Part shown: one piece after another, positions 50,746 through 59,591 of the stretch
Layout: every line of letters begins with the position of its first letter
Numbering within the stretch: position 1 is the first letter of the stretch
Assembly: GCA_038144425.1 (NCBI GenBank)
Contig: JAYQNS010000002.1
Coordinates: 558,001 to 622,000 of the forward strand
Origin: Salivita marina
GTDB taxonomy: Bacteria > Pseudomonadota > Gammaproteobacteria > Pseudomonadales > Azotimanducaceae
Reading direction: 5' to 3'
Length of the DNA: 64,000 nt
Made by a program: the position numbers and the translations under genes
The notes under the pieces: generated by a model
Seen by the model: the letters and a program-made list of their open reading frames with translations, nothing else
Told to the model about the DNA's origin: nothing
Databases searched by the model: none

Positions 50746-51609
50746 ATGGATACGTCGATTCGCACCTTTAGACCTTTATCGCCGCTCGATCCGTCCATGG
50801 ACGCGGAGGCGAACCACTATTGGAGCTACCACGGCCTCGATGGGTTGCTAGCTTGCAAGGCGCCGGTCACCGCCTCCGAGGATGAGGACGGCTTCATCGC
50901 CGTGCATCAGATCTGCGAGCTCGCCTTCCACCAGATGCTGTTGGATTTGCCCCGAGCCCTGGCGGCCCTCGAGGTTGGGTTTCCGAGCACGGCTACCGTA
51001 CCCCAGTTGCCTGCCCTGCCCTGCGCCGCGCTCGAGGACGCGCTTTACTTCCTCCGTCGAGTAAATCGCTTTTGGCGCACGGTGAACGCCACCCTGCCGA
51101 TCCTCGGGGACCTCCGGGCCTTCGTAGAGTTTCGCGAGGCTCTCGGCCCCACCAGCGGCTTTCAATCAGCACAGTTTCGGCGCCTCGAGCTTTTGAGTGG
51201 CGTGCCAGCGTACTGGCATGGCGGAACTGCCGATGAAGCGGGAACGCTTCACGTGGCTGAAACGGCTTTTGAGGCTCGCTATGGGGCGGACCTGGAGGCC
51301 CTCGCGGCAGAGGTCTCGGGGCGGAGTCTCCGGGATTACGCAGAGCGCCTGCGCCGGGCCTGGGAACCGGCCCGCTGCGCGCCGGAGTCGCCCTTCCATG
51401 CGCTAGCTCAGGGGCTATTGCACTACCAAAGGGCGCAGCTTCGCTTTCATCAGGCTCATCTCGCGGTCGCCAAATCCCAGCTGGCTCGGGTGGGGGTGTA
51501 CACGGGAACCGGTGGCTCGGCTTTTGCGACCTACCTAAAGCGCTACGAGGAGCACCATGGCGAACTCTTTCCAGGCCTTAGCGCAGTGGCAGGGCGGTCG
51601 AATGTTTAA
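50746..51609 (+). CDS. kynA: Tryptophan 2,3-dioxygenase
   Basis: 287-residue heme enzyme opening the indole ring of Trp to N-formylkynurenine. The TDO fingerprint is clear: NHYWSYHGLDGLLACKAP (about 25-42), FIAVHQICELAFHQMLLDL (His-rich heme pocket, about 50-68), FREALGPTSGFQSAQFRRLE (about 127-146) and GTGGSAFATYLKR (about 252). GAAGGA precedes the ATG. No kynurenine formamidase or classic kynureninase is in the window; the convergent Lrp-type gene overlaps its last 32 nt. Confidence 0.95.
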   Translation: MDTSIRTFRPLSPLDPSMDAEANHYWSYHGLDGLLACKAPVTASEDEDGFIAVHQICELAFHQMLLDLPRALAALEVGFPSTATVPQLPALPCAALEDALYFLRRVNRFWRTVNATLPILGDLRAFVEFREALGPTSGFQSAQFRRLELLSGVPAYWHGGTADEAGTLHVAETAFEARYGADLEALAAEVSGRSLRDYAERLRRAWEPARCAPESPFHALAQGLLHYQRAQLRFHQAHLAVAKSQLARVGVYTGTGGSAFATYLKRYEEHHGELFPGLSAVAGRSNV

Positions 51610-52036
51610 GCGTTTCCATGACGAAGCTTGAGCTGACGTCAAAGAGGTCCACGGCGATCAGCTTCTTGTAGAGTCGGTCATAGCCGGCCATGTCGCTGAC
51701 CACAGCCTTTAGCAGATAGTCCACCTCGCCGCTCATGCGGTAGCTTTCGAGGACCTCCGGGATGTCCTGGATGACTCGCTGAAAGGCCTTGGACCAGCTT
51801 TCCGTGTGCTGATTGGTTTTGATTAGCACATACACCGTGAGGCCAAGGCCGACCTTTTCCGCGTTCACCAGGGCCACCCGCCCTTCGAGAATGCCTTCGG
51901 CCTCTAGGCGCTGAATTCGGCGCCAGCAGGCGGTCCGGGAAAGGGCTACGGACTCTGCGAGCTCCGCCAGGGGCTGCTGAGCATCCCTCTGGAGAGCCTC
52001 GAGGATCCTTCTGTCGTGCGCATCAAGGGGCCTCAT
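51578..52036 (-). CDS. Lrp/AsnC family regulator (KynR-like position)
   Basis: 152 residues: HTH domain LDAHDRRILEALQRDAQQPL, AELAESVALSRTACWRRIQR, then an Lrp ligand-binding domain (GLGLTVYVLIKTN, YRMSGEVDYLLKAVVSDMAG). In Pseudomonas an AsnC-type protein, KynR, activates kynurenine-pathway genes; its location between kynA and a PLP enzyme suggests the same. Divergent from the class V enzyme gene over a 133-nt gap with repeated CGGAATwA motifs. Confidence 0.9.
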   Translation of the reverse strand: MRPLDAHDRRILEALQRDAQQPLAELAESVALSRTACWRRIQRLEAEGILEGRVALVNAEKVGLGLTVYVLIKTNQHTESWSKAFQRVIQDIPEVLESYRMSGEVDYLLKAVVSDMAGYDRLYKKLIAVDLFDVSSSFVMETLKHSTALPLR

Positions 52037-52100
52037 CGGAATTATTTCCTAAAAAATACGGAATAAAAGAAAAATATATCACATTTTCGGAATAATTTTG
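52037..52100. promoter_or_regulatory. AT-rich repeats in the Lrp / class V PLP divergent promoter
   Basis: CGGAATTATTTCC (52037-52049), CGGAATAA (52059-52066) and CGGAATAATTTTG (52088-52100) repeat at intervals of 22 and 29 nt in an AT-rich gap. Their spacing is compatible with Lrp-type multimer binding. The first copy overlaps the regulator's ribosome site (TAGGAAATAATTCCG read on the minus strand). Confidence 0.45.
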
Positions 52101-52169
52101 AAATAAAGGTCATCATGATTCGCGCCGCCTTCGTAAACTGGAGTCTCCGCACGAGGGAGGGCTTGGGCT

Positions 52170-53735
52170 ATGCACGGGGACAGCGCTGACGACCTTTTTA
52201 CCTGGCTGCGCGAAGGCGTCCTCGGCGATCGAGCGGCCCTAGCCACGCCCTTTGGGCCCCGGCCCCTGGTCTACGCAGACTACACGGCGTCGGGGCGCGC
52301 TTTTAAACCCATTGAAGATTTCCTCCAGGCCCAGGTGCTGCCCTTTTACGCGAATACCCACTCAGAAAGCGCCTTCACGGGTCGTCAAACCCATCGTTTT
52401 CGGGAAGAGGCGCGGAATCAAATTCGCGCGGCGGTGGGGGCTGGCCCCGAGCATGCGGTGATCTTTTGCGGCTCCGGCGCTACGGGAGCCATCAACCGGC
52501 TGATCGACTGCCTGGGCCTTCGCCACGGGTCCCCGGGGGCGCCCCGCCCCGTGGTCGTTCTTGGCCCCTTTGAGCACCACTCCAATGAGCTGCCCTGGCG
52601 AGAAAGCGCGGTGGACCTCCGTCACGTGCCCCTGAGCGCTGAGGGCACCTTTGATGAGGCCGCCCTGGCCACCCTTTTGAAGACCCTTGCCCCCGGGTTC
52701 TTCGCCAGCTTCTCCGCCGCCTCGAACGTCACCGGGGTGCGCTGTCATACGCAGCGCATCAGTGCCCTCGTCCATGAAGCGGGGGGGCGGGTGTTTTGGG
52801 ATTACGCCGCCGCCGGGCCCTATGTGGCCATCGACGCCTCCGATAAGGATGCGATTTTCCTTTCGCCGCACAAGTTCCTAGGCGGCCCGGGGACCCCGGG
52901 GGTGCTGGTGGTGCGCAAGGAGCTTCTGACCGGAGCGGTTCCAGCGGTGCCCGGGGGGGGAACCGTATCCTTCGTGTCCCCGGAAAGGCATCGCTACCTC
53001 CAGGCACTCGAGCGCCGGGAAGAGGGGGGCACGCCTCCCATCGTGGAGACCGTGCGGGCAGGGTTGGCGTTCGCGCTAAAGGAAAAGGTGGGGGCCGGGC
53101 GCATTGAGGCGCAGGAGAAACGGTTCCTCGCCCGGGCGGAAGCGGTGCTCGGCGCCCTTCCCGAGCTGCGGCTGCTTGGACCTCGCTCCGGTGATCGCTT
53201 GGCGATTCTTTCTTTCCAAATTTTCCGGGGCGCTCAACCTTTGCACTACGGCTTTGTGGTGGCCCTGTTGAACGATCTTTTCGGGATCCAAGTGCGCGGC
53301 GGCTGCTCCTGCGCCGGGCCCTACGCCCACCATCTACTTGGGATTTCTGAGGCGGATAGCCATCGCTTTGATGAGGCCATTGGGTCAGGCCATGCAGTGC
53401 TTCGCCCAGGTTGGGTGCGCATGAACTTCAACTATTTTCTCGATGAAGACAGCTTTACCTACCTTCTCGATGCGGTCACCTTCGTGGCGAAGAAGGGCTA
53501 CCGCTTCCTGCCCCTCTATTGCTACTGCCCCGCGGAGGGGCGGTGGATTCATCGCGACGACGCGGGGGCCGGGCTGTCGGCCCTGGCCAGCGCCTTTGAG
53601 GGCACCGCCCTTTCCCCGCCCCGGTGCGACGTGCCCCTGGCCACCTTCCTCGCCGCGGCAGAGGCCGCCACGCCGCCGTGCCCCGAGCGCACCGGGGAGC
53701 GCCTGCCTGCTTGCGGGCGGTGCCGGAAGCCCTGA
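52170..53735 (+). CDS. Class V aminotransferase-fold PLP enzyme (cysteine-desulfurase-like)
   Basis: 521 residues. VYADYTASGRAFKPIEDFLQ, YANTHSESAFTGRQTHRFRE (residues about 68-87), GSGATGAINRLIDCL, FFASFSAASNVTGV, PLP-Lys in IFLSPHKFLGGPGTPGVLV (about 234) and Cys-rich loop GGCSCAGPYAHHL (about 377) match a subgroup of cysteine-desulfurase-like proteins, with a long C-terminus. Since kynureninase shares the class V fold and kynA is near, a kynurenine role is possible; but the Cys loop points to sulfur chemistry. ATG 52170 has GAGGGAGG a few bases upstream. Confidence 0.85.
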   Translation: MHGDSADDLFTWLREGVLGDRAALATPFGPRPLVYADYTASGRAFKPIEDFLQAQVLPFYANTHSESAFTGRQTHRFREEARNQIRAAVGAGPEHAVIFCGSGATGAINRLIDCLGLRHGSPGAPRPVVVLGPFEHHSNELPWRESAVDLRHVPLSAEGTFDEAALATLLKTLAPGFFASFSAASNVTGVRCHTQRISALVHEAGGRVFWDYAAAGPYVAIDASDKDAIFLSPHKFLGGPGTPGVLVVRKELLTGAVPAVPGGGTVSFVSPERHRYLQALERREEGGTPPIVETVRAGLAFALKEKVGAGRIEAQEKRFLARAEAVLGALPELRLLGPRSGDRLAILSFQIFRGAQPLHYGFVVALLNDLFGIQVRGGCSCAGPYAHHLLGISEADSHRFDEAIGSGHAVLRPGWVRMNFNYFLDEDSFTYLLDAVTFVAKKGYRFLPLYCYCPAEGRWIHRDDAGAGLSALASAFEGTALSPPRCDVPLATFLAAAEAATPPCPERTGERLPACGRCRKP

Positions 53736-53774
53736 GGCCCCTGCAGTGGTTTTACCTGCCGCCCACATAAAGGC

Positions 53775-54980
53775 CTAGGCGCCGTAGCGTTTCACCAGCT
53801 GACGCCCCAGGGCCATCATGTGGACCTCGTCGGGACCGTCGGCTTGCCGACACCAGCGGGCATAGTTGAAAGCTTCGGCCATGGGATAGTCCGCCGTGAG
53901 GCCCCCCGCCCCGTGAATTTGCATGCACCGATCGATGATCGTTTGTGTCACCCGGGGCACGGAAATTTTCGTTGCCGCGATCAGATCCCGGGCGTCCTTT
54001 GCTCCCACCGCATCCATAGTTGCGGCGGTCTTCAGGGTTAGCAGCCGCACGCTCTCGAGCTCGGAGAAGGAGAGAGCAAGGTTTTCCAGCACGGACTGAT
54101 GCTCCGCCAGCTTGCGCCCAAAGGTGCTGCGCCGCTCCGCGCGTTGGCAGGCAAGCTCCAGGGCCCGCTGCGCCGACCCGATGAGGCGCATGCAGTGGTG
54201 GATGCGCCCCGGCCCAAGCCGGCCCTGGGCGATTTCGAAACCCCGACCCTCTCCTAGGAGGAGGTTCTCCGCGGGCACGCGCACCTCTTCGAAGTGCACC
54301 TCGGCGTGGCCTAGGGGGGCGTCGTCGTAGCCGAGAGTGCTGAGGGGCCGAACGATGCGGACCCCGGGCGTGTGCTTGGGTACGAGGATCTGGCTGTGGC
54401 GCTGGTGGCGGTTCTCATGGGCTGGGTCTGAGACCCCCATGACGATGAAGATCTGCGTCCGCTCGTAGGGGGCATTGGTGATGAACCACTTTTTGCCGTT
54501 AATGCGGTAGTGATCGCCGTCCCGTTCGATGCGCGTTTCGATGTTCGTGGCGTCGCTTGAAGCCACGTCCGGCTCCGTCATGCAGTAGGAGGACCGGATC
54601 TCGCCGGCGAGGAGCGGCGTGAGCCAAGCCTCCTGCTGGGCCGGAGTGCCATATTTGAGGAACACCTCCATGTTCCCCGTGTCCGGGGCATTGCAGTTAA
54701 AGGCCTCCGGCGCCCACAGTACGCGACCCATCTCCTCAGCCAAGGGCGCATAGTCGAGATTCGACAGCCCTCCAAACTCCCTGGGCATCCAGAGGTTCCA
54801 CAGCCCCGCGGCCTGGGCCTTTTCCTTCAAGAGATTCATGGTCTTTAGGGGCGCAAAGCGATTTTCCGCTTCGGTGAGCTCTTCGTGGTAGGCCGCTTCC
54901 CGGGGGTAGACCTCTCCCTTCATAAAGGCGCGAAGGCGCTCGAGAAGCTGCTCGGCGTCGGGGGAGGGGGTTAGATTCAT
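53775..54980 (-). CDS. Acyl-CoA dehydrogenase (ACAD10/11-like)
   Basis: 401 residues. LWNLWMPREFGGLSNLDYAP, SYCMTEPDVASSDATNIETR (about 124), RINGKKWFITNAP, LGEGRGFEIAQGRLGPGRIH (about 238) and catalytic region QIHGAGGLTADYPMAEAFNY typify the long-chain/ACAD10-11 group; the active-site base would lie in helix G near ARDLI or EAFNY. ATG 54980 fits the family start (AAGGA about 10 nt upstream); the open frame before it is the shadow of another gene's region. Stop is close to the class V gene stop. Confidence 0.9.
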   Translation of the reverse strand: MNLTPSPDAEQLLERLRAFMKGEVYPREAAYHEELTEAENRFAPLKTMNLLKEKAQAAGLWNLWMPREFGGLSNLDYAPLAEEMGRVLWAPEAFNCNAPDTGNMEVFLKYGTPAQQEAWLTPLLAGEIRSSYCMTEPDVASSDATNIETRIERDGDHYRINGKKWFITNAPYERTQIFIVMGVSDPAHENRHQRHSQILVPKHTPGVRIVRPLSTLGYDDAPLGHAEVHFEEVRVPAENLLLGEGRGFEIAQGRLGPGRIHHCMRLIGSAQRALELACQRAERRSTFGRKLAEHQSVLENLALSFSELESVRLLTLKTAATMDAVGAKDARDLIAATKISVPRVTQTIIDRCMQIHGAGGLTADYPMAEAFNYARWCRQADGPDEVHMMALGRQLVKRYGA

Positions 54981-54996
54981 TTCATGGTCCTTAGGT

Positions 54997-55659
54997 TTAG
55001 CTCTGAGCGTTTTGCCCTTGCCATTGCTCGAGGCCCCGGCGCAGGAAGCGCGCGAGGGTTTCCGGATCCTGGGCTCCTGGAATACCGAAGCCTGTGGGCA
55101 GGACATAGCAGGGCACGCCGGAGATGCCATTATCCCGGGACCAGCGCACTTCATGCAGCACTTCCCGAGTGCCTTCCCCGGTTGGGAGCCAGGCCGCGGC
55201 GGCGGCCCCGTCGAGGCCCGCCTCGGTTACGGCGTTCGTGAGCACGGCCTCATCACCCAGATCCTCCCCTTCCGTGAAGTAGCGCCGAAACAGCGCTTCC
55301 AGAAGGCGGTCCTGAGCGGCGCCGCCCCCCTGCACGTGGGCCCAGCGCAGCAAGCGATGGGCTGAGAGGGTATTGGGCATGCGCTTTGCGCGGTCGAAGT
55401 TCAGGGCAAGACCCACGGCTTTGCCCTCGGCCTGCAGGCGGTCGACCATGGCGCTGCGGCCTGAACCGCCGCCGCCGAAGCGTAGGGTCATGAATTCGCC
55501 CCGATCCATGCCGCTGGCGGGCAATTCGGGGTAAAGCTGGTAGGCCCGCCAGGTGACGGTGATGCCCTCGAGATCGGGCAGTGCAAGGGCCTGCTCAAGC
55601 TTGCGCTTGCCAATCCAGCACCAAGGGCAGATGGCATCGGAAAAGACATCGATATTCAT
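54997..55659 (-). CDS. DsbA-family (FrnE-like) thioredoxin-fold oxidoreductase
   Basis: 220 residues, MNIDVFSDAICPWCWIGKRK with a CPWC pair (residues 11-14) and the long helical insert, ending in GISGVPCYVLPTGFGIPGAQ (cis-Pro region). FrnE-like proteins are cytoplasmic disulfide/isomerase enzymes related to 2-hydroxychromene carboxylate isomerases. ATG 55659 follows GGGAGGAA; the open frame upstream is not part of it. 16 nt before the acyl-CoA dehydrogenase start, same operon. Confidence 0.9.
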   Translation of the reverse strand: MNIDVFSDAICPWCWIGKRKLEQALALPDLEGITVTWRAYQLYPELPASGMDRGEFMTLRFGGGGSGRSAMVDRLQAEGKAVGLALNFDRAKRMPNTLSAHRLLRWAHVQGGGAAQDRLLEALFRRYFTEGEDLGDEAVLTNAVTEAGLDGAAAAAWLPTGEGTREVLHEVRWSRDNGISGVPCYVLPTGFGIPGAQDPETLARFLRRGLEQWQGQNAQS

Positions 55660-55743
55660 GGCGGTTCCTCCCGCGCGGAACCATAGCACCGGCGGCGGGG
55701 CTGGGCGATCATGGGGCTAGCAGCTTTTCGACAGGGGGCGGGG

Positions 55744-57006
55744 ATGAAGCAGACGACCTGGGCGGCATGGGTCAGCGAACTTCAGGCGGGGGACCGGGTG
55801 TTTGTGCCTGGGGGGCCGGGAGAGCCCACGGGGTTGCCTGGGGCCCTTGCCTCGGGGACCGCTGCGCCCGCGACCTTCGTCCAGTTCCCCCTCCCCGGGA
55901 TGAACCGCTTTGACTACAGCCTGGCGGGCCCCGGAGCACGGCAGGAAACCTTCTTTCTGACGCCAGCGCTCCGCGAGGGCTTCCAGGCTGGGCGCGTGGC
56001 CTTCCATCCGTTGCATATGCGGCGCGCCTTCGATGCGCTGGCGACGGGTCCCGCCTTTGATTGGGTGGTGCTGATGGCGCGGCGCGATGGGGACGGTCAT
56101 TGGCGCCAGGGTTTGAATATGGATTTCCTCCCGGCCGTGCTGCCCCGCGCCCGGGCCGTGCTGGTGCAAGAGAACCCTTGCCTGCCCCTCCTGCCCGGGG
56201 CGCCGCCCCTCGATCCCGCTTTCATTACCGCAGTGATTGCCGACGGCACGGCGCTTCCGGAGCTAGCGGCCCCGGTCTTGGATGCGGCGTCCGAAGCGAT
56301 CGGGGCGAGGGTGGCGGCCCGGGTGCCCGACGGCGCCTGCCTGCAGACGGGGATTGGCCAAATTCCCGCGGCGGTGCTCCATGCCCTTCGTGGCCATCGG
56401 GATTTGGGTTTTCATGGGGGTTTGGTCGATGCCGGTGTGCTTGCTCTGATAAAGGCTGGCGTGCTCACGGGGGCCAAGAAAGGTCGGGATCGGGGGGTGC
56501 ACGTAACTGCCATGGGCCTTGGGGACCGAGCTTTCTACGACGCGTTGGAAGGGCTTTCCGAGCTTCGGTTCTGCGGTGCCGACATCACCCACGAAAGCAC
56601 GGTCATTGCCGAACTCGATCATTTCGTTTCCATAAACTCAGCGGTGGAGGTGGATCTCTTTGGCCAGGTAAATGCGGAAACCGTCGGGGGACGGCAAATC
56701 TCCGGCCCCGGAGGGGCCGTAGATTTCATGCGGGCGGCAGCAGGCGCCCCGGGAGGTCAATCCATTGTGGCTTTAACTGCTACGGCCAAGGGGGGCGCGC
56801 TGTCGCGTATCGTGCCGACCTTGGCCGCGGGCACGCCAGCCACCGGCCTGCGTACGGACAGCGACGTGATCGTGACCGAATTTGGCCTGGCTGAGCTTAA
56901 GGGGAAAAGCCTCGAGGCGCGGGCTGAGGCGCTCATCGCCGTGGCGGCGCCGGAGCATCGGGAGGGCTTGGCTGCGGCCTGGGCGACCCTCCGGGCAAGA
57001 ATCTAG
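55744..57006 (+). CDS. Acetyl-CoA hydrolase/CoA-transferase family protein
   Basis: 420 residues of the Cat1/4-hydroxybutyrate CoA-transferase family. GDRVFVPGGPGEPTGLPGAL, LQTGIGQIPAAVLHALRGHR, GLVDAGVLALIKAGVLTG, RFCGADITHEST, SINSAVEVDLFGQVNAETVG and ISGPGGAVDFMRAA (glycine-rich loop) are typical. The catalytic Glu is in a loop near SAVEVDLFGQVNAE. Donor and acceptor acids unknown. ATG 55744 with GGGGGCGGGG upstream; an earlier in-frame start (55711) adds only 11 residues. Confidence 0.85.
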   Translation: MKQTTWAAWVSELQAGDRVFVPGGPGEPTGLPGALASGTAAPATFVQFPLPGMNRFDYSLAGPGARQETFFLTPALREGFQAGRVAFHPLHMRRAFDALATGPAFDWVVLMARRDGDGHWRQGLNMDFLPAVLPRARAVLVQENPCLPLLPGAPPLDPAFITAVIADGTALPELAAPVLDAASEAIGARVAARVPDGACLQTGIGQIPAAVLHALRGHRDLGFHGGLVDAGVLALIKAGVLTGAKKGRDRGVHVTAMGLGDRAFYDALEGLSELRFCGADITHESTVIAELDHFVSINSAVEVDLFGQVNAETVGGRQISGPGGAVDFMRAAAGAPGGQSIVALTATAKGGALSRIVPTLAAGTPATGLRTDSDVIVTEFGLAELKGKSLEARAEALIAVAAPEHREGLAAAWATLRARI

Positions 57007-57014
57007 CCGTCCCG

Positions 57015-57044
57015 TTGTCCTTCGTCTCGGGGCGAGGTTATACT
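57015..57044 (+). promoter_or_regulatory. Promoter of tRNA-Val
   Basis: TTGTCC (57015-57020), 18 nt, TATACT (57039-57044), then the GC-rich discriminator CCGCGCC and the tRNA start at 57056. The same 13-mer occurs upstream of ffh. Confidence 0.6.
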
Positions 57045-57055
57045 CCGCGCCCCTC

Positions 57056-57132
57056 GGGTGCGTAGCTCAGTTGGTTAGAGCACCGTCTTCACACGGCGGG
57101 GGTCGCTGGTTCGAATCCAGCCGTACCCACCA
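57056..57132 (+). tRNA. tRNA-Val (anticodon CAC)
   Basis: 77 nt with encoded CCA. Acceptor GGGTGCG/CGTACCC (one G-T pair), D arm GCTCAGTTGGTTAGAGC, anticodon stem CCGTC/GGCGG (T-G pair) around loop TTCACAC giving CAC (reads GUG), T arm GCTGGTTCGAATCCAGC. All standard positions are kept. Confidence 0.95.
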
Positions 57133-57187
57133 ATTCCCTTCCCGGGGTTCTCTCAGGCGGCTATCCCGGCGATAAGAAGAGGGCCCC

Positions 57188-57613
57188 ATGGCGCATTCCC
57201 TTCCCCACGCCAAACTGTCCATGGAAAGCATCGAGGAAGACTTTGCCTTTTTCGATAGCTGGGAAGACCGCTACGGTTACGTGATCGATCTCGGCCGAAG
57301 CCTGCCACCCTTTCCCGATGAATTCCGCGACGACGCCCACCAGGTTCGAGGCTGCCAAAGCCAGGTTTGGATGGTCACGGACTTAGAAGAGGGTGTCTTT
57401 CGCCTGGCCGTGGATTCCGATGCCCTCATCGTCAAGGGCCTGGGTGCCCTGGTGATGGCGGCGCTGGATAGTCTGCCTCCAGGAGAAGCTGCGGTCGTGG
57501 ATGTCTTCGAGCTATTTGAGCGCCTAGGTCTTCTAAAGCACCTTTCGCCGACCCGCGGCAACGGCCTACGGGCAATGGTGGAGCGGGCCCAGCGCAGCGC
57601 CGCCGCGCTTTAG
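57188..57613 (+). CDS. sufE: Cysteine desulfuration protein SufE
   Basis: 141 residues. SMESIEEDFAFFDSWEDRYG, then the active-site loop VRGCQSQVW with Cys56 that accepts persulfide sulfur from a SufS-type desulfurase, and VDVFELFERLGLLKHLSPTR near the end. Partner of a cysteine desulfurase in Fe-S assembly; the class V PLP gene 3.5 kb away is a possible partner but not adjacent. No suf operon is in the window. Confidence 0.93.
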   Translation: MAHSLPHAKLSMESIEEDFAFFDSWEDRYGYVIDLGRSLPPFPDEFRDDAHQVRGCQSQVWMVTDLEEGVFRLAVDSDALIVKGLGALVMAALDSLPPGEAAVVDVFELFERLGLLKHLSPTRGNGLRAMVERAQRSAAAL

Positions 57614-57681
57614 CTTCCCTTCCTCTTCTCCGCGCCCCTGGTAAGCTCCGAGTCTGACACAGCTTGGGGAGAGGACCCTTC

Positions 57682-59490
57682 ATGGATAGCGCAGCCCTTC
57701 GGGAAAGGTATCGGCAGGAGCGGGATAAGCGCCTGCGCGCCGATGGTAATCAGCAGTATCGGCGGCTCGCGGGCAGCGCCCTGGCGGACTACCTGACGGA
57801 TCCCTACGTCCCAAAGGCTGAGCGGGCACCCAAGACCGACCACGTCACCTTTGCCTTTATCGGAGGGGGCTTCGCGGGCCTGGTGACGGGCGCCCGGCTG
57901 AAGGAGGCGGGCATCACGGATGTGCGCATCCTCGAGAAGGGCGGCGACTTCGGCGGCACCTGGTACTGGAATCGCTACCCCGGGGCCCAATGCGATACGG
58001 CGTCCATGATCTACATGCCGCTGCTGGAGGAAACGGGCCACCGGCCCTCGGAGAAGTACGCCCACGCCCCCGAGATTCTGGCCCAGTGCCAACGCATCGG
58101 GCGTCAGTATGATCTCTACGATAACGCCCTGTTTCACACGGAAGTGAAGGATCTCAGGTGGCTCGAGGACCGCGCGGTTTGGCAGATCGAGACCGACCGG
58201 GGAGACTGCTTCACAGCGAAATATCTGGGCATGGGGACAGGGCCCCTGCACGTGCCGAAGCTGCCGGGTATCCCTGGCGTCGAGCGTTTTAAGGGCCATT
58301 CCTTCCACACCAGCCGCTGGGATTACGACTACACCGGGGGCGATCCCCTCGGCGCGCCCCTGGAGAAGCTTGGGGACAAGCGCGTGGCCATCATCGGCAC
58401 CGGCGCCACGGCGGTACAGTGCGTGCCCTATTTGGCCCGGGCCGCAAAGCGCCTCTACGTGTGCCAGCGCACCCCGTCCTCTGTGGACGTCCGCGATAAC
58501 CACCCCATCGACCCGGAATGGTTCGCCTCCATCGCGACGCCGGGCTGGCAGCAGCGCTGGCTTGAAAACTTCACGGAAAACCAGGCCATGGGCACGGCTA
58601 AGGAAGACCTTGTACAGGACGGCTGGACGGACCTATCCCGAAGAATTCGAGAAAAGGTGATGGGCCTGCCGCCGGAGGAGCGCACCCCTGCGGGTATGCT
58701 CGCCGCCTACGAAGAAGCCGACGACGAAAAGATGGAAGAAATCCGTACCCGGGCGCGCACCGTGGTGAAGGACGCGGCGACGGGGGAGCAGCTCCAGGCT
58801 TGGTATCGTCAGCTGTGTAAGCGCCCCTGCTTCCACGATCAATATCTGCAGGCCTTCAATGAGCCGGCGGCCGTGCTTCTCGATACGGACGGCCAGGGAG
58901 TGGAGGAAATCACGGAGACCGGGGTGGTGGTGGGAGGCAACCACTACGAGGTCGATTGCATCATCTACGCCTCGGGCTTTGAAGTCGGCACCCCCTTTAC
59001 GGAGCGGGCAGGCTTTGATCCCGCCGGTAAGGGCGGGCTCCGCCTCTCTCAGCGCTGGGCTGAGGGCATGCGCTCTCTTCACGGCACGCACGTGGCAGGG
59101 TTTCCTAACCTCTTTATTGTCCAGCCGACGCAAGGCGCCAACCTGATCTCGAACGTGCCCCACAACTTGACCGAATCGGGGCAGGCCATCGCAGCCATCG
59201 TGGCCGCAGCGGAGGCCCAGGGGGCGCAATCGGTCGAGGTGACCGAGGAGGCAGAGAAAGCCTGGATAGAGCTGCTGCTGTCGGCGCCGCCCCGGGCCAT
59301 GATCGGCTCGCAGGAGTGCACGCCGGGGTACTACAACAACGAGGGGCAGGACCCGGGCCCTGGGGCCCGCTATCACACGGGCTATCCCGCGGGTCCCACG
59401 GCCTATTTCCGCTACCTGCGGCAGTGGTGGGGCGAGGGATCCTTTGCCGGTCTTGCCTTTGATGGAGCGCCCCTCGGGTCCCGTGCCTGA
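57682..59490 (+). CDS. Flavin-dependent Baeyer-Villiger-type monooxygenase
   Basis: 602 residues. The FAD site IGGGFAGLVTGARLKEAG (about 60-77), the BVMO-like fingerprint FKGHSFHTSRWDYD (about 203-216) and the NADPH site AIIGTGATAVQCVPYLARAA (about 236) are all clear; EKGGDFGGTWYWNRYPGAQC is typical of type I BVMOs. It turns ketones into esters/lactones in hydrocarbon or steroid breakdown; substrate unknown. ATG 57682 has GGGGAGAGGA upstream, so the TTG at 57664 is not used. Confidence 0.92.
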   Translation: MDSAALRERYRQERDKRLRADGNQQYRRLAGSALADYLTDPYVPKAERAPKTDHVTFAFIGGGFAGLVTGARLKEAGITDVRILEKGGDFGGTWYWNRYPGAQCDTASMIYMPLLEETGHRPSEKYAHAPEILAQCQRIGRQYDLYDNALFHTEVKDLRWLEDRAVWQIETDRGDCFTAKYLGMGTGPLHVPKLPGIPGVERFKGHSFHTSRWDYDYTGGDPLGAPLEKLGDKRVAIIGTGATAVQCVPYLARAAKRLYVCQRTPSSVDVRDNHPIDPEWFASIATPGWQQRWLENFTENQAMGTAKEDLVQDGWTDLSRRIREKVMGLPPEERTPAGMLAAYEEADDEKMEEIRTRARTVVKDAATGEQLQAWYRQLCKRPCFHDQYLQAFNEPAAVLLDTDGQGVEEITETGVVVGGNHYEVDCIIYASGFEVGTPFTERAGFDPAGKGGLRLSQRWAEGMRSLHGTHVAGFPNLFIVQPTQGANLISNVPHNLTESGQAIAAIVAAAEAQGAQSVEVTEEAEKAWIELLLSAPPRAMIGSQECTPGYYNNEGQDPGPGARYHTGYPAGPTAYFRYLRQWWGEGSFAGLAFDGAPLGSRA

Positions 59491-59591
59491 GCGCCTTAAC
59501 GCGTATACCGCGCTTAGGGACGGGTGGGCTGCGTTGTGCCCAAGGCACCCGCCTCCTATGATGGCGATTGCTTAGTGGATGGGGGAAAGCG

